Source: Daedaleopsis sinensis
Lineage: Eukaryota > Basidiomycota > Agaricomycetes > Polyporales > Polyporaceae
Assembly (NCBI GenBank): GCA_033807695.1
Contig: CM066306.1
Coordinates: 930,001-994,000 of the forward strand
Direction of reading: 5' to 3'
DNA: 64,000 bases
Made by a program: the position numbers and the translations under genes. Below are positions 29,573 to 40,925 of the stretch, one piece after another. The stretch's first letter is position 1. Each line of letters opens with the position of its first letter. The notes below the pieces were generated by a model. That model was not told the DNA's origin. It did not search any database and saw only the letters and a program-made list of their open reading frames with translations.

Positions 29573-32500
29573 TGAACAGTCAGGGAGAGGTCGCTCTCGT
29601 CCTCGACTATGACGCAAGAACGGGTCAAGTTTTCACGACGGCGTACAAGGACTTAGAAAACCTAGAAAATTCCACAATTCAGTCAGCATATCTATCGGCC
29701 TGTGACGACTCCGAGACAAAGCAGAAAATCAAAACCATGTTCTCGAAAGTACCGATCCAGGAATCGGAAGGGGATAGAATGCGGAGCCGACAACCACATC
29801 GCAAAGTCGACCGAGCCCTCTTCCGAGGACGAGCACTCCCAGTATACGCTACGAAAACCAGAGGCAGAAGAGCAGTCAGAATCCGGTCTAGGTCCAGCGA
29901 AGCAGCAAGAGCGAGCGAGAAAACCGAGCCGAGCGAGCAAGAACAAGAGGCGGAAGGCGAGCAACTTCCAGAAGACGACGAGCGGCAAGCAGCCACCGAG
30001 GACCCCGAGAGCGTACGCAGCTACGTGAAATCGAAGAAGAAGTACAAGCCAGTGGATAAGAAAGTACGACCAGTGATTGGGGAGCTTCCCAAGCAGTACA
30101 GAATTGTACGGGAGATAATCGGCGACCCTCTCGAAGGGATGAAGCCGCTTAACCTCAATCCAAAGCCTTTTGAACCAACTGGGCGGTACACAGCTGAACG
30201 ACGCGAGAAGCTCCACAAAGTCAATGCTCACCTATCGGAAGAAGAGCTAGCTTTGCTAGACGACATGATGTGCAAACAGGAGCAGGGATTCGCTTGGGAA
30301 GACAGCGAGCGTGGCCACTTCAGGACGGACATGTTCCCACCAGTGAAGTTTGCGGTTGTGCCTCACACTCCGTGGATTGAAACGAATTTCCCCATTCCAC
30401 CCGGAACCTACCGACAAATCTGTGAGATCATGAAGAAGAAAATAGAATCAGGCGTATACGAACCCTCAAATGCGTCTTACCGATCCAGGTGGTTCTGTGT
30501 GCTGAAGAAGGACGGGAGTCTGAGGATCGTCCATAGTCTGGAGCCGCTCAACAGAGTCTCTATTCAACACAGCGGTGTACCACCGATACCCGACCACATG
30601 GCGGAACGCTTTGCAGGGCGTGCGTGCGGGACGACCTTGGATCTATACGTTGGATACGACGAGAGGATCCTGGACGAAGAATCGCGCGACCTCACGACCT
30701 TCCAAACGCCTTTCGGAGCCATGCGACTGACGACGCTACCAATGGGATGGACAAATTCAGTACCCATCTTCCACGACGACGTGACCTACATATTGCAGCC
30801 TGAAATTCCGGATACGACGATTCCCTACATCGACGACGTACCTGTCATTGGACCGGAGTCTTCCTACGAACGGGAAGATGGTTCTTTCGAGTGTATGAAG
30901 GGGAATCCAGGCATCAGGAGGTACATCTGGGAGCACATGCAAGACGTCAACAGGATTGTACAGCGGATGAAACATGCGGGAGGTACCTTCTCGGGCAAGA
31001 AGTTCGTCTGCGCGGCGCGCGACTTCGTAGCGGTGGGACATCGATGCACACCGGAAGGCCGTCTTCCAGAGAGAGGTTGCGTGGATGCGGTACTCAAATG
31101 GGGACCGTGTAAAAATGTTTCCGAAGTACGGTCGTTCCTGGGAACGGTAGGCGTTGGGAGGATCTTCATCAAGAACTTCGGGAAGAAGGCCGCGCCATTA
31201 GTCAAGCTCACGCGGAAGGACGTACCGTTCGAATGGGGAGAGGAACAGGACAAGGCCATGGAGGATCTAAAGACAGCATTAGTGGAATCCCCGGCCTTGA
31301 AGTCGATCAACTACGAGTCGAAGGCCCCGGTAATTCTAGCGGTGGACACCTCTTATATCGCGGTCGGCTACCAGCTGTGTCAAGAGGATCCGGAAGACCC
31401 GCGGAAACGATACTACAACCGCTTTGGATCCATTACCTTGAACGAAAGGGAAGCCAGATTCTCGCAACCGAAGCTCGAGCTATATGGTCTGTACCGAGCA
31501 TTGAAGGCGCTCCGCTTTTGGCTGGTCGGTGTACGGAACCTAATAGTAGAGATGGATGCGACATCCACGAAAGCCATGATCCAGAATCCGGATGTCGCGC
31601 CGAATGCAGTCATGAATAGGTGGATCATTAGCATCAATATGTTCCACTTCGAAATGCGGCACGTACCTGGAATCTCCCATGGACCGGACGGTCTCAGCCG
31701 ACGACCTGCGCAGCCTGAAGACGAACCAGAAGAAGCAGACAACGGAGAATTCGATGACTGGGTGGACAACATGTACGGCTTTACACACCTCATAAATCCA
31801 CCTCCACACTTGGGAGACGCTCCTCTACAACACGAGGTTAAGCGGAAAACGAGCAACTTCAAGACGGAAGCGATGGGCTTCAGTGCGCTCATGCAGCAGA
31901 CAAGCGGGACGGCGGGCAAGCTACCGGACATTCCAGAAATTGACTACGCAATCGTACCGCGCACGGAGGTTGCCCAGAAGTTTGACCACAGAATAGCGAA
32001 CGTCTACGAATTTCTGTGCACCAAGAGAAGACCGAAGCTGGTTCAGAAGGAGCTCGATGCGTTCGTCAAATACGCAGGACAATTCTTCGTGAAGGATGGC
32101 CGACTATGGAAGATAGCGAAGAATGGGAACCACAGGAGAGTACTACCCCCAGAACTACGGGCGAAAGCGTTCGTGAGCATGCACGACTTCATAGGACACA
32201 GAGGCGTACAGGCGACAATCTCCTTCGTGGCCGAACGGTTCTGGTGGCCAGAAATGAAGGCGGATGTGGCCTGGTATGTGAGAAGCTGCCACCAATGTCA
32301 AATTCGCCAAACTACGCGGATCTACATACCACCTTCAGTTTCCTATCCTGCGGCGCCGTTCGTACGAGTTCACGTCGACTCTATGGACATGCCTGGCTCG
32401 TACAAGCACTTCTTCCATGCGAGGTGTGCAACCACAAGTTATGCTGAAGGGCGGGCAAGTACAGTCCAAACAGCGAAGGCGGTCGGCGACTGGATCTACC

Positions 32501-33342
32501 AAGACCTGCTGTGCAGATGGGGAGCGCTGTCCGAGATCGTTTCAGACAACGGAAGTCCATGGGTTGCAGCGTTGGAGTACCTGGCAAAGCAATACCACGT
32601 CAAGCACATACGGATCTCAGGATACAACTCACGAGCGAACGGAATCGTCGAGCGGCCTCATTTCCACGTCCGGGACGCGCTCTTCAAAGCATGCGAAGGT
32701 GATACGACGCAATGGGTGGCGCGGGTATATTCAGTACTCTGGGCGGACCGAATCACAGTACGCAGGAGACTAGGGTGCTCACCCTACTACGCGGTAACTG
32801 GGACGGATCCAATCCTGCCCATGGACATCACAGAAGCCACGTACCTGCTGCCTATACCGACGAAGCTCGTGTCCACAACGGAGTTGATCACCAACAGGGC
32901 GATGGCCTTGCAGAAAAGACCGGAGGACATAGCGCGGTTGCGGTCAACCGTCTACCGAACACGCGTCCAAGCTGCGCAGCTATTCGAGAAGGAACACAGC
33001 GCAACCATCCGAGACTTCAACTTCCAGCGAGGGAGGCTGGTTCTGATGCGGAACACGGCAATTGAGAAGTCGCTCAACAGGAAGATGAGACCACGGTACC
33101 TAGGCCCTCTAGTAGTGATATCGCGCAACAGAGGCGGCGCGTACATCATTGCAGAACTCGATGGGACCGTCTTCGATCGACCCATAACGGCCTTCAGAAT
33201 CATCCCCTACCTAGCGCGTGAGGACCCAATCAACTTCAATATTGAGGAACTGGACGCACCACAGAGCCGACTGCAAGAATTAGAAAACACAACAGAAAAC
33301 TACGAAGAGGAAGGATTAGCAGACGACGACGAACACGGCTGA
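29572..33342 (+). CDS. pol: Pol: reverse transcriptase, RNase H, integrase (gypsy B)
   Basis: The protein is 1256 aa, domain for domain as in copy A: RT with YIDDV at residues 419-423, RNase H from about 590, HX3H...CX2C integrase zinc domain and a DDE core with VSDNGSPW and NGIVER. Differences from A are few: Lys for Glu near residue 764, Val for Ile in NVYEF, Arg for Trp after the catalytic Glu, Pro for Leu in LPIPTKL, and small changes near the C-terminus. It is expected to be catalytically competent, which is inference from motif integrity. Confidence 0.93.
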   Translation: MNSQGEVALVLDYDARTGQVFTTAYKDLENLENSTIQSAYLSACDDSETKQKIKTMFSKVPIQESEGDRMRSRQPHRKVDRALFRGRALPVYATKTRGRRAVRIRSRSSEAARASEKTEPSEQEQEAEGEQLPEDDERQAATEDPESVRSYVKSKKKYKPVDKKVRPVIGELPKQYRIVREIIGDPLEGMKPLNLNPKPFEPTGRYTAERREKLHKVNAHLSEEELALLDDMMCKQEQGFAWEDSERGHFRTDMFPPVKFAVVPHTPWIETNFPIPPGTYRQICEIMKKKIESGVYEPSNASYRSRWFCVLKKDGSLRIVHSLEPLNRVSIQHSGVPPIPDHMAERFAGRACGTTLDLYVGYDERILDEESRDLTTFQTPFGAMRLTTLPMGWTNSVPIFHDDVTYILQPEIPDTTIPYIDDVPVIGPESSYEREDGSFECMKGNPGIRRYIWEHMQDVNRIVQRMKHAGGTFSGKKFVCAARDFVAVGHRCTPEGRLPERGCVDAVLKWGPCKNVSEVRSFLGTVGVGRIFIKNFGKKAAPLVKLTRKDVPFEWGEEQDKAMEDLKTALVESPALKSINYESKAPVILAVDTSYIAVGYQLCQEDPEDPRKRYYNRFGSITLNEREARFSQPKLELYGLYRALKALRFWLVGVRNLIVEMDATSTKAMIQNPDVAPNAVMNRWIISINMFHFEMRHVPGISHGPDGLSRRPAQPEDEPEEADNGEFDDWVDNMYGFTHLINPPPHLGDAPLQHEVKRKTSNFKTEAMGFSALMQQTSGTAGKLPDIPEIDYAIVPRTEVAQKFDHRIANVYEFLCTKRRPKLVQKELDAFVKYAGQFFVKDGRLWKIAKNGNHRRVLPPELRAKAFVSMHDFIGHRGVQATISFVAERFWWPEMKADVAWYVRSCHQCQIRQTTRIYIPPSVSYPAAPFVRVHVDSMDMPGSYKHFFHARCATTSYAEGRASTVQTAKAVGDWIYQDLLCRWGALSEIVSDNGSPWVAALEYLAKQYHVKHIRISGYNSRANGIVERPHFHVRDALFKACEGDTTQWVARVYSVLWADRITVRRRLGCSPYYAVTGTDPILPMDITEATYLLPIPTKLVSTTELITNRAMALQKRPEDIARLRSTVYRTRVQAAQLFEKEHSATIRDFNFQRGRLVLMRNTAIEKSLNRKMRPRYLGPLVVISRNRGGAYIIAELDGTVFDRPITAFRIIPYLAREDPINFNIEELDAPQSRLQELENTTENYEEEGLADDDEHG

Positions 33343-33792
33343 CACTCACGTTGACGAGGACGTCAAATGGAAAAAGTGGGGGGGAGGAAGTCGCTTGACT
33401 ACGGAAGTCAATTCCTCTACAGGCCGAAGAGCGCTTCAAGAGGCGCTTCGCGCGTCGGTCATCTCGGAGATCACACAAGAAGAAGAGCAGAAGGCGATGC
33501 GATACATTCGGGATACTAGATACAGTACAGATTAAGACGGACAACAGAAGCTGAGCGCGACGGGATACGGGAAAGAAAACCAGAAGGAGACATTACAAAG
33601 CCCAGAGCGACAGGAGGGAGACGGAGAGACTAGTCCGCGGGAGACAGAGACGAGCAGAGGAGATATATGCGAAAAACAGAAAACAAGACAGCGCGAGCCG
33701 CGCGACGACAGGACGAGACGACGACCAAGCAGGAGATGACAAGAAAAGCTAATAACAAGAAGTCCGTGGACGCGCGCGCGTCGAAGAAGTCC

Positions 33793-36057
33793 CTACTCGG
33801 CATTGCGAAGAAGCTCGAGGAGATCCTCACGATAGCCATTGGACGCCACCAAGTCCTTGAAGGACCGCACGTCGTCGCACCCTTCGATCTTCACGCCAAA
33901 ATCGAGCTGGGTCTGTCGAGTCTCGCGGCGGGAAAGCTGCCGAATGGACACCAAGTCCTCGACGATGCGCGCGCGTGCGAGGCTGACCTGCGAGCGAAGA
34001 TGGTTGACCTTCGCGACGACCTCCGGCGAGAAGCTGACCGGCTCCGGCGACTTGCGCTTGGAAGATGAGGACTTGATCGAGATCTTGAGGGGCGTCGCCG
34101 GTTGGGAAGTCGACTTGGAGGGGCTCGGCTTCTCCTTCTTGACGCTGCCAGAAGCGCGAGACGAACGAGGAGGCGGCGTAGAGTCGTCGGGTTCGGCCTT
34201 GCTGTTGCCATAGTCCTCGAGCAGGCGGCCCTTCTCGTCGAGCGAAGGATAACGCGTAGGACCCTCCGGGTACGGGTAGACGGGGGTGTCCTTCCGGATG
34301 GTCTTCGGACGAAGACGCTCCTGGAGCGCGGCCTTGTCGACGGAGAGGAATTTGTGCGAGTTCCTCTCGAACTGGCGGACGAAGTCGACGGCGAGAAGAC
34401 GGTCGGCGGGCGGCAGCTGCGAGGGTTCCCGGAAGGAAAACCCAACGCCGTTGTACATCGCGCCGATGCGGGCGTGCACTAGAAAGAAGACAAGAAGTCA
34501 GAAAGAAGACCAAGAGAAGAAGGGGGAAGGTACTGACCTTTGACCGTCCCCTGGACACTCAGGTGGTCGTACGCGCAAGAGAAGCTTTTCCCCTTCTTCT
34601 TGCAGAAGTTGCAGCGGAACGCGGAAGGGTCCGGACGTCTGCAGGTGACCCCGGCGCGACGGCACTCGTCGCAGTCGCCCTCGATCTGCACGACGCTGGA
34701 CAACTCCACGGAACCTTGGCGAGTGGAAGGAGGCTTCTTGTCGCGCTTCTTGACCCTAGGCGACAACTCGACGACGGGAGGCGGACGTTTGCGGGGCGAG
34801 GTGCGGGACTTCTTCTTAGGAGGCTCCTCCTCCTCGAGTTGGTCGACTTCTTCTTCGCCTTCATCGTCGACCTCGCCCTCGGCATCGCGGTCGGAATCGT
34901 CCGCGGGAGGAGAAACCGCCTTACGCTTTCCCTTGTCGACGGGCTTCTTGGGCGGCTCGCTCTCATCGGTGCTGAAGAAGAGGGGCGTCTTCTTCCTCTT
35001 CAGCGGCAGCTGAGACAGCGGAGGAGGAGGAGGTTGGTCAGGCGAGAGGGGGGAGCGTGTGCGGAAACGACGAGGAGAGTCGCGCTGGGCAGCGTCGGCC
35101 AGAGGCTCGTCGTCAGAAGCTTCCTCTTCGGGAACGTACTCGACACCAGTGACCATCGCAGCCAGGAAGGCGTCGCCAGGAAGGGCATCGGGGTCAGACG
35201 AAGGCGCGGTTGACGAGGAAGTGGGGCGTGTGACGAGCATCCTCGTGAGACGCTTCTTGTCGAGGACCGGGATGTAACGCATGCCGGACAGCAAAGGCAA
35301 GAACTGGTCGACGCGAGTGTCGATGGTTTCACGAGAGGCGCGCATGTCGGGCGGGTAATCGGCGACCTCCATCCAGCGCGGCTGGATGATCTCGTGGTAC
35401 CAATTCACTGCAAGGAAGAAGCGGTCTTAGTCAAGCAAGAGTGAGGGCGAAGAACGTGAGTACTTACGCTCGAAGAAGCCCAGCCGAAGGCGGTGAGCCT
35501 GGAAGGCGATGTCGAGCTCCAGCGGGGACTCCGTGACGGTGCTCGAAACCGCGAACAGCCGCAACCGGCGAGAAGTCAGCGCGTACGAGCGAAAGAACTC
35601 CGAGACCAGGGAGGGCGGCGCGTAAAACTCGAACGTCGGGAGCGCGGCGAGGAGCAGGGGATCCAGGTACCAATTCCACTCCGGGACGAGACGGTGCTGC
35701 GAAAAAGGAATGTGTCAGCGAGACAAGACTTGGAAGGCCGGGACGGCGTACCAGAGCCATGACGATACGATCAAACATGGCCTTGAACGTGCCATATGAG
35801 AACGTAGCGAGCTGGTCGTCGGTGTACTCTTCCAAGATCGCCCGGAAGTCGCTGATCGTCAGCGGAGCGGCGTCCTGATCGCGAAGCTCGTCAGGCGTAG
35901 TAGGAACGGGCTCCTCACAGCCAAGTCGATCGGATTCACGCGTGAATTGCAACGGGAGCCACTTGAACAGCTCCTTGGGGATCGGTCGCCGAGGAGCATC
36001 GGAAGACGAGCGAGTGGCGGCGACGTTGGAAGACGAGCGACGGTTGGAAGCGGACAT
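33793..36057 (-). CDS. AS3: antisense Zn-cluster protein carried by gypsy B
   Basis: Exons 36057-35752, 35696-35468, 35407-34538 and 34478-33793 code for 696 aa. The three introns are at the same places as in A. Intron 2 is one base longer here, while exon lengths are unchanged. The cysteine cluster CX2CX6CX9CX2CX8C, the basic clusters and the C-terminal LLEDYGNSKAE block are kept. Changes from A are scattered (for example Ser for Leu near residue 9, Thr for Met before FKAMF, and Asp for Tyr inside the cysteine cluster). That the one length change falls in an intron fits a real spliced gene. Confidence 0.8.
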
Positions 36058-36230
36058 GGTGGGCGATGGATGAGAAGACGAGAGGAGAATGCACGAAGGC
36101 GGACAACCAGAAGGCCAAAATGTTTATTAAGGGCGACAGTCAGAAGAACGTGAAGGGAACCGTGAAGTACAACGTCCAAATGCGGTAATCTAAGCGCTCT
36201 CCGCGCGACGGCGATCGAGGGCGGCCCCAA

Positions 36231-36885
36231 TCAGTCGCACATCAAAGGAATAGAACCGAAGACTTCATCCTCGTCTGACAGAGAGGACAGCGACCTTTCC
36301 AGCTTCTTGATGGCCGCGTGGAGGGCGGACTGCTCAATACGCACCCCGCGCAGTTCAGCGGCGACCAATTCCAGACGCGCGAGTACTTCCGAAAAATGAA
36401 CGCGGTACCGGTCGTCGCGCGCCAGGTCGCGCATGACCTCCAGGAGTTGAAGTTCGTGTTGCAGAGTGGCATGCACTGAGTCCAGGAAGTGGAGGCGGTA
36501 CGGCAGGCGGTGCGTCTGGACCAGGTCGACAAGGAACGCCTCAAGGCCGTTGGAGAAGAAACACTGGTCGATGGCGACGGACACGCGGGCAAGTAGGTCG
36601 GAAACGCCGACGAGAAGGCCGTCATGAAGCATGCTCCAACCATACTGGGAAGGTGTCAATCAAGTGCGAGAAGCATCAGGCCGAGAAGCTCACCAAAAGT
36701 TGTCCTAAACGGGAAAGCGCGTGTTCATACACAACGCGGGGACAGCCGTGGTCGACGGATACCGTCTCGAAGAACTCGATTTGCTCAACAATGTGCGCAC
36801 GAAGCGGGGAGAGGAGTTCAAGGGCCAACTCGCGGTGCGAGCTGACTTGGAGGGCGAGCGTACGCGGGAGGACGGTCGACGACAT
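36231..36885 (-). CDS. AS2: antisense helical protein carried by gypsy B
   Basis: Exons 36885-36694 and 36644-36231 join through a 49 bp intron, giving 201 aa. It differs from A at one residue in exon 1 (Thr for Met) and seven in exon 2. Where A has two Cys and a Tyr, B has Arg, Arg and Asp, which looks more like an ancestral charged helix. There is no recognised family. TATAAA lies about 45 bp upstream. Confidence 0.7.
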
Positions 36886-36947
36886 GAAAAATGGAAGTTG
36901 ATGAACTTCGAAGGCAGTTACAGCGGCTTTATACGACACGCGGCTAC

Positions 36948-37518
36948 TCAAAAGTGGATGTCCTCTCGGAGGCTGGCAAACTCCTGATCTATCTCCTCCA
37001 TTTCCTTTTCGACCTTCCGGATCCGGGCATCAACCAGAATAGACTCCGTGATCAAGGATCCTCCGGCGCGATTGAGGACGCGGCGCGCGCAGAGTTGCTT
37101 CCGGAGCCGCTGCTGACAGGCAATGCGACGAGCATCGAGGTCGGCCCGACGAGCGCACCGACGGGACCGGGCGACAAGCTCTTGGAAAAGGAAGAGCTGA
37201 CGGTCAGCCAAGGCAGGCCAGCCCTCGGTGATCGTATTCTCGGTCCGTTTCACGAAGTCCGCGGCAACCTCGCCGTCGTCCCCCAAGGTGATCAAAGTGT
37301 CCTGCCATGAAGACAGTCAGCCACGAAGACGAGGGCCTACACGCGGAAGGAGGACGACGTACCACCAGTTCAGCGATATGATCGTAAGAATCGTAGATGA
37401 TTCCAACGTCCTCTTCAGTACGAGCGGCAGCAAGAGCCTCGAACTCAGAGATCGCGACTTCAAGCTGACGGACAGTCTCCGTGAGGATGGGGACGTTGAG
37501 GAAGATGAAGGCAGACAT
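36948..37518 (-). CDS. AS1: antisense coiled-coil-like protein carried by gypsy B
   Basis: Exons 37518-37363 and 37301-36948 join through a 61 bp intron, giving 169 aa identical to copy A in every residue. All nine exon base differences between copies are silent. The start lies just inside the 3' LTR edge below a TATATAA box (about 37555-37564). Confidence 0.75.
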
Positions 37519-37602
37519 TGCGAAGGATGAAACCCGAGGATGGAACGAGGGTGTTTATATACGCGCAAACCGGGGACGGTTCGAATGCAAGTGGGGGGGA
37601 GG

Positions 37603-38509
37603 TGATGAGCCTCAGGACCAGCTAGGCCCCGGAAACACCACGCAGCCCATCACTATTCGCGCCCGTCAGTCAATTCACGCAGTATGAAGACGAGCGGCTT
37701 CACAAGGAAGGCGAGCGACTACCGAAGGAGCGAGTACGGAGACATGCCATTCCAAGGGTCGAAGGAGCCGATGCCGAGCTGCCGGCGGCTGACCGAGGTC
37801 GCCAGAGCTCTAGCCAGGACAGAGGAGGCGATCGATCGAGGGTCTGGTCTAGGCGACCGCCACGGAGTCCAGCAATTGGTACGAAGGTCGTCGGAAGAGG
37901 CCCGGAAGACAAGGGAGTGAGGGGGACGGCCTTCCGAGGCCTATGAGGACGAGCGGATGGACTTCAGACGCGATCACGTGGTGACGCGCCACAAGACTAA
38001 GCGCTCTCGTGACCGCGGATGCAAGTCGAGCGGCGACGTGATAGGCTCGGTGCAAACACCTACCTAACCACCGGAGTGCGCCGTAGGGGTTCAGGAGAGG
38101 AGGATCGCGACGTGAGCATGGGAGGAGCAGGGTTTCCTATGATTGGACGATTGGTAGGATAGTTGTAGTTTATTTGGTGACGATTTGTACAGTATATAAG
38201 CCAGCGGGATTGCGGCCCAGCAAAGCAGCGCAGTAGCTCCAGAGATCGAGTCCGAGTCCAAGAATCATCTAGTCGACACTCAATTGAAGACCGTCCGTCT
38301 TCAAACCTCCTCTTGCAGACTAGCCTCACCCACGGAAGTTGCTTGACTTCCATCTGAAGTTGCTCAACTTCCTTGTCTATCGTCGACGGGCTACGTGAAG
38401 AAGAGCGACTACACCGGGAACCTGTCCTCCACCTCGCACCCTACTAGGTAGCTGATCTCGTGCTCGTTTGGGTGTGTGTTTCGCCCAGCGACCCAGAGTT
38501 ACCCCATCA
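37603..38509 (+). repeat. Gypsy B 3' LTR
   Basis: This 907 bp LTR is identical by eye to the 5' LTR. It is preceded by the G-rich purine tract at about 37591-37602 and followed by the CCGT duplication and the resumed copia RT. Confidence 0.95.
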
Positions 38510-39570
38510 CCGTGTCGTCTGCGCACTCATGGACGAAATCGGTCTTGAACGGAGCGAGCACGACCCCGGCGTATTCCACTGCATACTCATCGGTATTGTA
38601 ATCATCATTGTCATCCACGTCGACGACTGCATGCTCGTGATGAAGAAGCTGATGTGCGCACTCAAAGACCAGTTGAAGCAGTGTTTTGAGATTGTTGATT
38701 TAGGCGAGATCCGCTGGCTCCTGGGCTTCGAGGTTTGGCGTAGTCGTGTCGCACGAACGATCTCTCTCTCGCAGTGCGCATACATTGACATGCTCCTCAC
38801 CCGTTTCAACCTCAGTGATGCACATCCCCTTTCCATTCCAATGGACCCTCACGCAAACCTCTTCAACTACAACCTCGAAGATGACGAGCGCGAGGAGATG
38901 CGCAAGAAGCCGTACACACAGTTGGTCGGCTCCCTCATGTACGCCGCCGTTGGGACCCGTCCCGACATCGCATTCGCAGTCTCAACCCTATCCCGCTTCA
39001 TGTCCGATCCGGCGACCATCCACTGGGAGGCTGCAAAGCAAACTATGTGCTACTTGAAGGGCACATGCAACCTTGTCCTCTCCTTTGGTTCCACAACCGA
39101 AGGCCTATCTGGATACAGCGATGCCAACTGGGCCTCACAAGCTCATCGGCACTCCATCTCCGGCTACGCCTTCCTGTACAATGGTGGTGCCATCAGTTGG
39201 CGCTCCCACAAGCAACCTATTATCGCATTGTCGTCTACCAAGGCCGAGTACATCACTGCCTCCAACTCATCCCGAGAGGCGATCTGGCTTCAGTATCTTC
39301 TCTCGGAGCTCACTTCCCCGATCACCAAGGCGACTCTCCTCTGTTGTGATAACAAGAGCGTGATCGATCTTTCCAACAACACCGATATGTTCCACCCTCG
39401 CACGAAACATATCGACATTTGTTATCATTTCATTCGTGAGCTCCTTGTGAACAAGACAATCACTATTCAGTACTGTCCCACCAACGAGATAGTCGCCAAC
39501 ACTCTGACAAAGGCTCTTCCCCGTTCACGGTGAATGCCCATGCATTCGCCCTCGGTCTTCGTCAGGCTTG

Positions 39571-39578
39571 AGGGGGAG
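39571..39578 (+). promoter_or_regulatory. Copia polypurine tract
   Basis: AGGGGGAG sits immediately before the TGTTGG of the 3' LTR. Confidence 0.75.
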
Positions 39579-39783
39579 TGTTGGAGTCCAAGCGCTGACC
39601 TCGGGTCGCGCGTCCGACTTCCTCACCTTGTGCTCTCCTTGTACGCCCACAGAGCGAGGTAGATTACGCGACCACGTTCCTCGCTTAGCTACCTCTGATA
39701 TACCGAGACCCTCGCCTTCCGGTGCTTCAGTCTCTTCCATACTGAAGCACCGCTTGTTCCAGCTCGACGCTCTTACCTTCTCA
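39579..39783 (+). repeat. Copia 3' LTR
   Basis: This 205 bp LTR is identical by eye to 22140-22344. The GATCA duplication follows at 39784-39788. Confidence 0.92.
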
Positions 39784-40536
39784 GATCACTGTAGAGGAGA
39801 AGTTGGCAATATTTCTCTACATGTCAGTAACCGGCCTTCACATCCGCCATGTTGGCAAGTGTTTCCAGCATGCTAACGAGACTATCTCCCGGTGAGCTTG
39901 CATACTCTAGTTATACTCATTGCATGGCTAATAATTATTGTATATAGGTATTACCGTGAGGTTCTCAGCACCCTTTCGAGCTTTCCCTTCTATCCGACAT
40001 ATGTTCATCTACCTCATGCCGATGCGGGGACCCCTGCACATCTCGCCAACAATCCCAAGTTCTACCCCTACTTCAAGAATGTTCTTGGAGCGATTGACGG
40101 AACACACATCTGGGGCACTCCATCAGTAGCAGAACGCCAGCAAGCTTGGGATCGCAAGGGCCAGGTGACGCAAAATATGTTGGCGGTTTGTGATTTCGAC
40201 ATGGTCTTCTACTACATTGTGACTGGATGGGAAGGATCTGCATCTCACTCCTTCATGTACAACGATGCTCGGCTGGTCGACTTTGCAATACCTGCTGACA
40301 AGTGCTATCTCGCGGACGCACGGTTCCCTCAATGTAACACCCTCCTTGTACCCTACCGCGGAGTCTGTTACCACCTTGCAGAGTGGGGACGGGCAAATGT
40401 GTGGTGAGTTATTTGGATATTCTTATTGCTGATTATTTATTGACATTTGAGTATAGCCCACAGACCCAAGAGGAGTTGTATAATCTCCAACATCCACTAC
40501 ATTGGAGTCTTCACTAATATATCACCCCTTCAGTCC

Positions 40537-40806
40537 TCACCACATCAACCTCCGGGGCCATGTGCTTCCACTGAGTCTCAGTGAGTTGAGCCCATCTCCT
40601 CCATATTCGGCCTCCTTGGTCTTCTTGACAGCCTCTATGAGTGTTGTGACATCTTCATGTGTCCAACAGGCCTTCGGAGCCTTGCCAGAAGTGGTAGTAG
40701 GGGGTTCCGGGGCCTCAGACATCTCAGAGCAGCAAGGGAAGGGAAGGGAAGGAGAGGAACACGGCACGATGCAATATGACGCATCGAGTCCTTCGCGTGA
40801 GGTCAC
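40537..40806 (-). pseudogene. Harbinger Myb/SANT-like protein remnant
   Basis: On the minus strand a Pro/Ser/Thr-rich N-terminus leads into CWTHEDVTTLIEAVKKTKEA, the first helix of a Myb/SANT-like domain. It then loses similarity (SLRLSGSTW) and stops. In PIF/Harbinger elements such a protein partners the transposase in DNA binding. Only about the first half is recognisable, so it is called a remnant. The start could be the later Met in MSEAPEP. Confidence 0.6.
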
Positions 40807-40848
40807 AGATAGTCACCGATCGTCACACGGGATCACACTCGGGCTCAT

Positions 40849-40925
40849 GTTAGGCGCCCGTTCGAACAGCCGAGATCTTTTTATTTGGGCCAATTAATTC
40901 CCAGTAGCGGACGCCGAACAGGCTC
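40849..40925 (-). repeat. Harbinger right terminal inverted repeat
   Basis: This is the inverted partner of 21685-21761, followed by TTA at 40926-40928. Confidence 0.92.

Larger units (their letters stand above)
25817..38509 (+). mobile_element. Ty3/gypsy LTR retrotransposon, copy B (12,693 bp, full length)
   Basis: This is the same family and organisation as copy A: 907 bp LTRs (25817-26723, 37603-38509) with no visible difference, a CCGT duplication at 25813-25816 and 38510-38513, gag-protease, pol, antisense AS3/AS2/AS1 and a purine tract. All frames and splice sites are intact and the integrase keeps the usual VER motif, so this is the better candidate for an active copy. It sits in the RT of the copia element. 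Confidence 0.95.
22374..39533 (+). pseudogene. Copia gag-pol polyprotein, frameshifted and interrupted
   Basis: Frame 22374-24395 encodes gag (UBN2-like), a knuckle CFNCNKEGHIKAEC, a protease (LIDSGVS) and integrase (HRRMGH, CEVCQQAKH, HSDVWG, a Pro-rich tail). A one-base frameshift lies near 24380-24420: the fragment KFLWGEAILHAAWL reads only in the other frame. The new frame runs to 25816 and enters RT (WVLQENV, DFKNAYLNGELDETIYM, ALYGLKQAGLLWYR). Gypsy B splits the codon run after WYR. The frame resumes at 38514 with RT (HVDD catalytic box) and RNase H (SSTKAEYITASNSSREAIWL), ending at 39533. The two halves rejoin in frame after removing B and one CCGT. Confidence 0.9.
22140..39783 (+). 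mobile_element. Ty1/copia LTR retrotransposon, split by gypsy B
   Basis: LTRs of 205 bp (22140-22344 and 39579-39783) begin TGTTGG and end CTCA and look identical. The flanking duplication is GATCA (22135-22139 and 39784-39788). Without the gypsy insert it is about 4.95 kb, normal for copia. It has a half-tRNA-type primer site, one gag-pol frame with integrase before RT, and a purine tract. A frameshift in integrase plus the gypsy insertion make it inactive. Confidence 0.95.
21869..40517 (+). pseudogene. Harbinger transposase (DDE_Tnp_4 type), broken
   Basis: Segments are 21869-22139, then (after copia) 39789-39891, 39948-40403 and 40457-40517, with two small introns of 56 and 53 bp. Recognisable blocks are LNGHPE, GLSDSRHGI, FLYMSVTGL, NETIS, KFYPYFKNVLGAIDGTHI (second block with a catalytic Asp) and LADARFP. 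The protein would cut and paste the element. TGA at 22052 replaces an expected Arg codon right after HPE (CGA to TGA would do it). The C-terminus stops shortly after EELYNLQH, so the third acidic residue region is missing. Copia inserted exactly within the GI(T/M) codon stretch with a GATCA duplication. Confidence 0.88.
21685..40925 (+). mobile_element. PIF/Harbinger DNA transposon, split by copia
   Basis: Terminal inverted repeats of 77 bp (21685-21761 and 40849-40925, 70 of 77 matching) begin GAGCCTGTT, close to the PIF/Harbinger consensus. They are flanked by the family-typical 3 bp duplication TTA (21682-21684 and 40926-40928). Inside are a DDE transposase pseudogene and, on the opposite strand, a Myb/SANT-like remnant, the two-gene layout of this superfamily. 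Removing the copia insert leaves about 1.6 kb. Both genes are damaged. Confidence 0.92.
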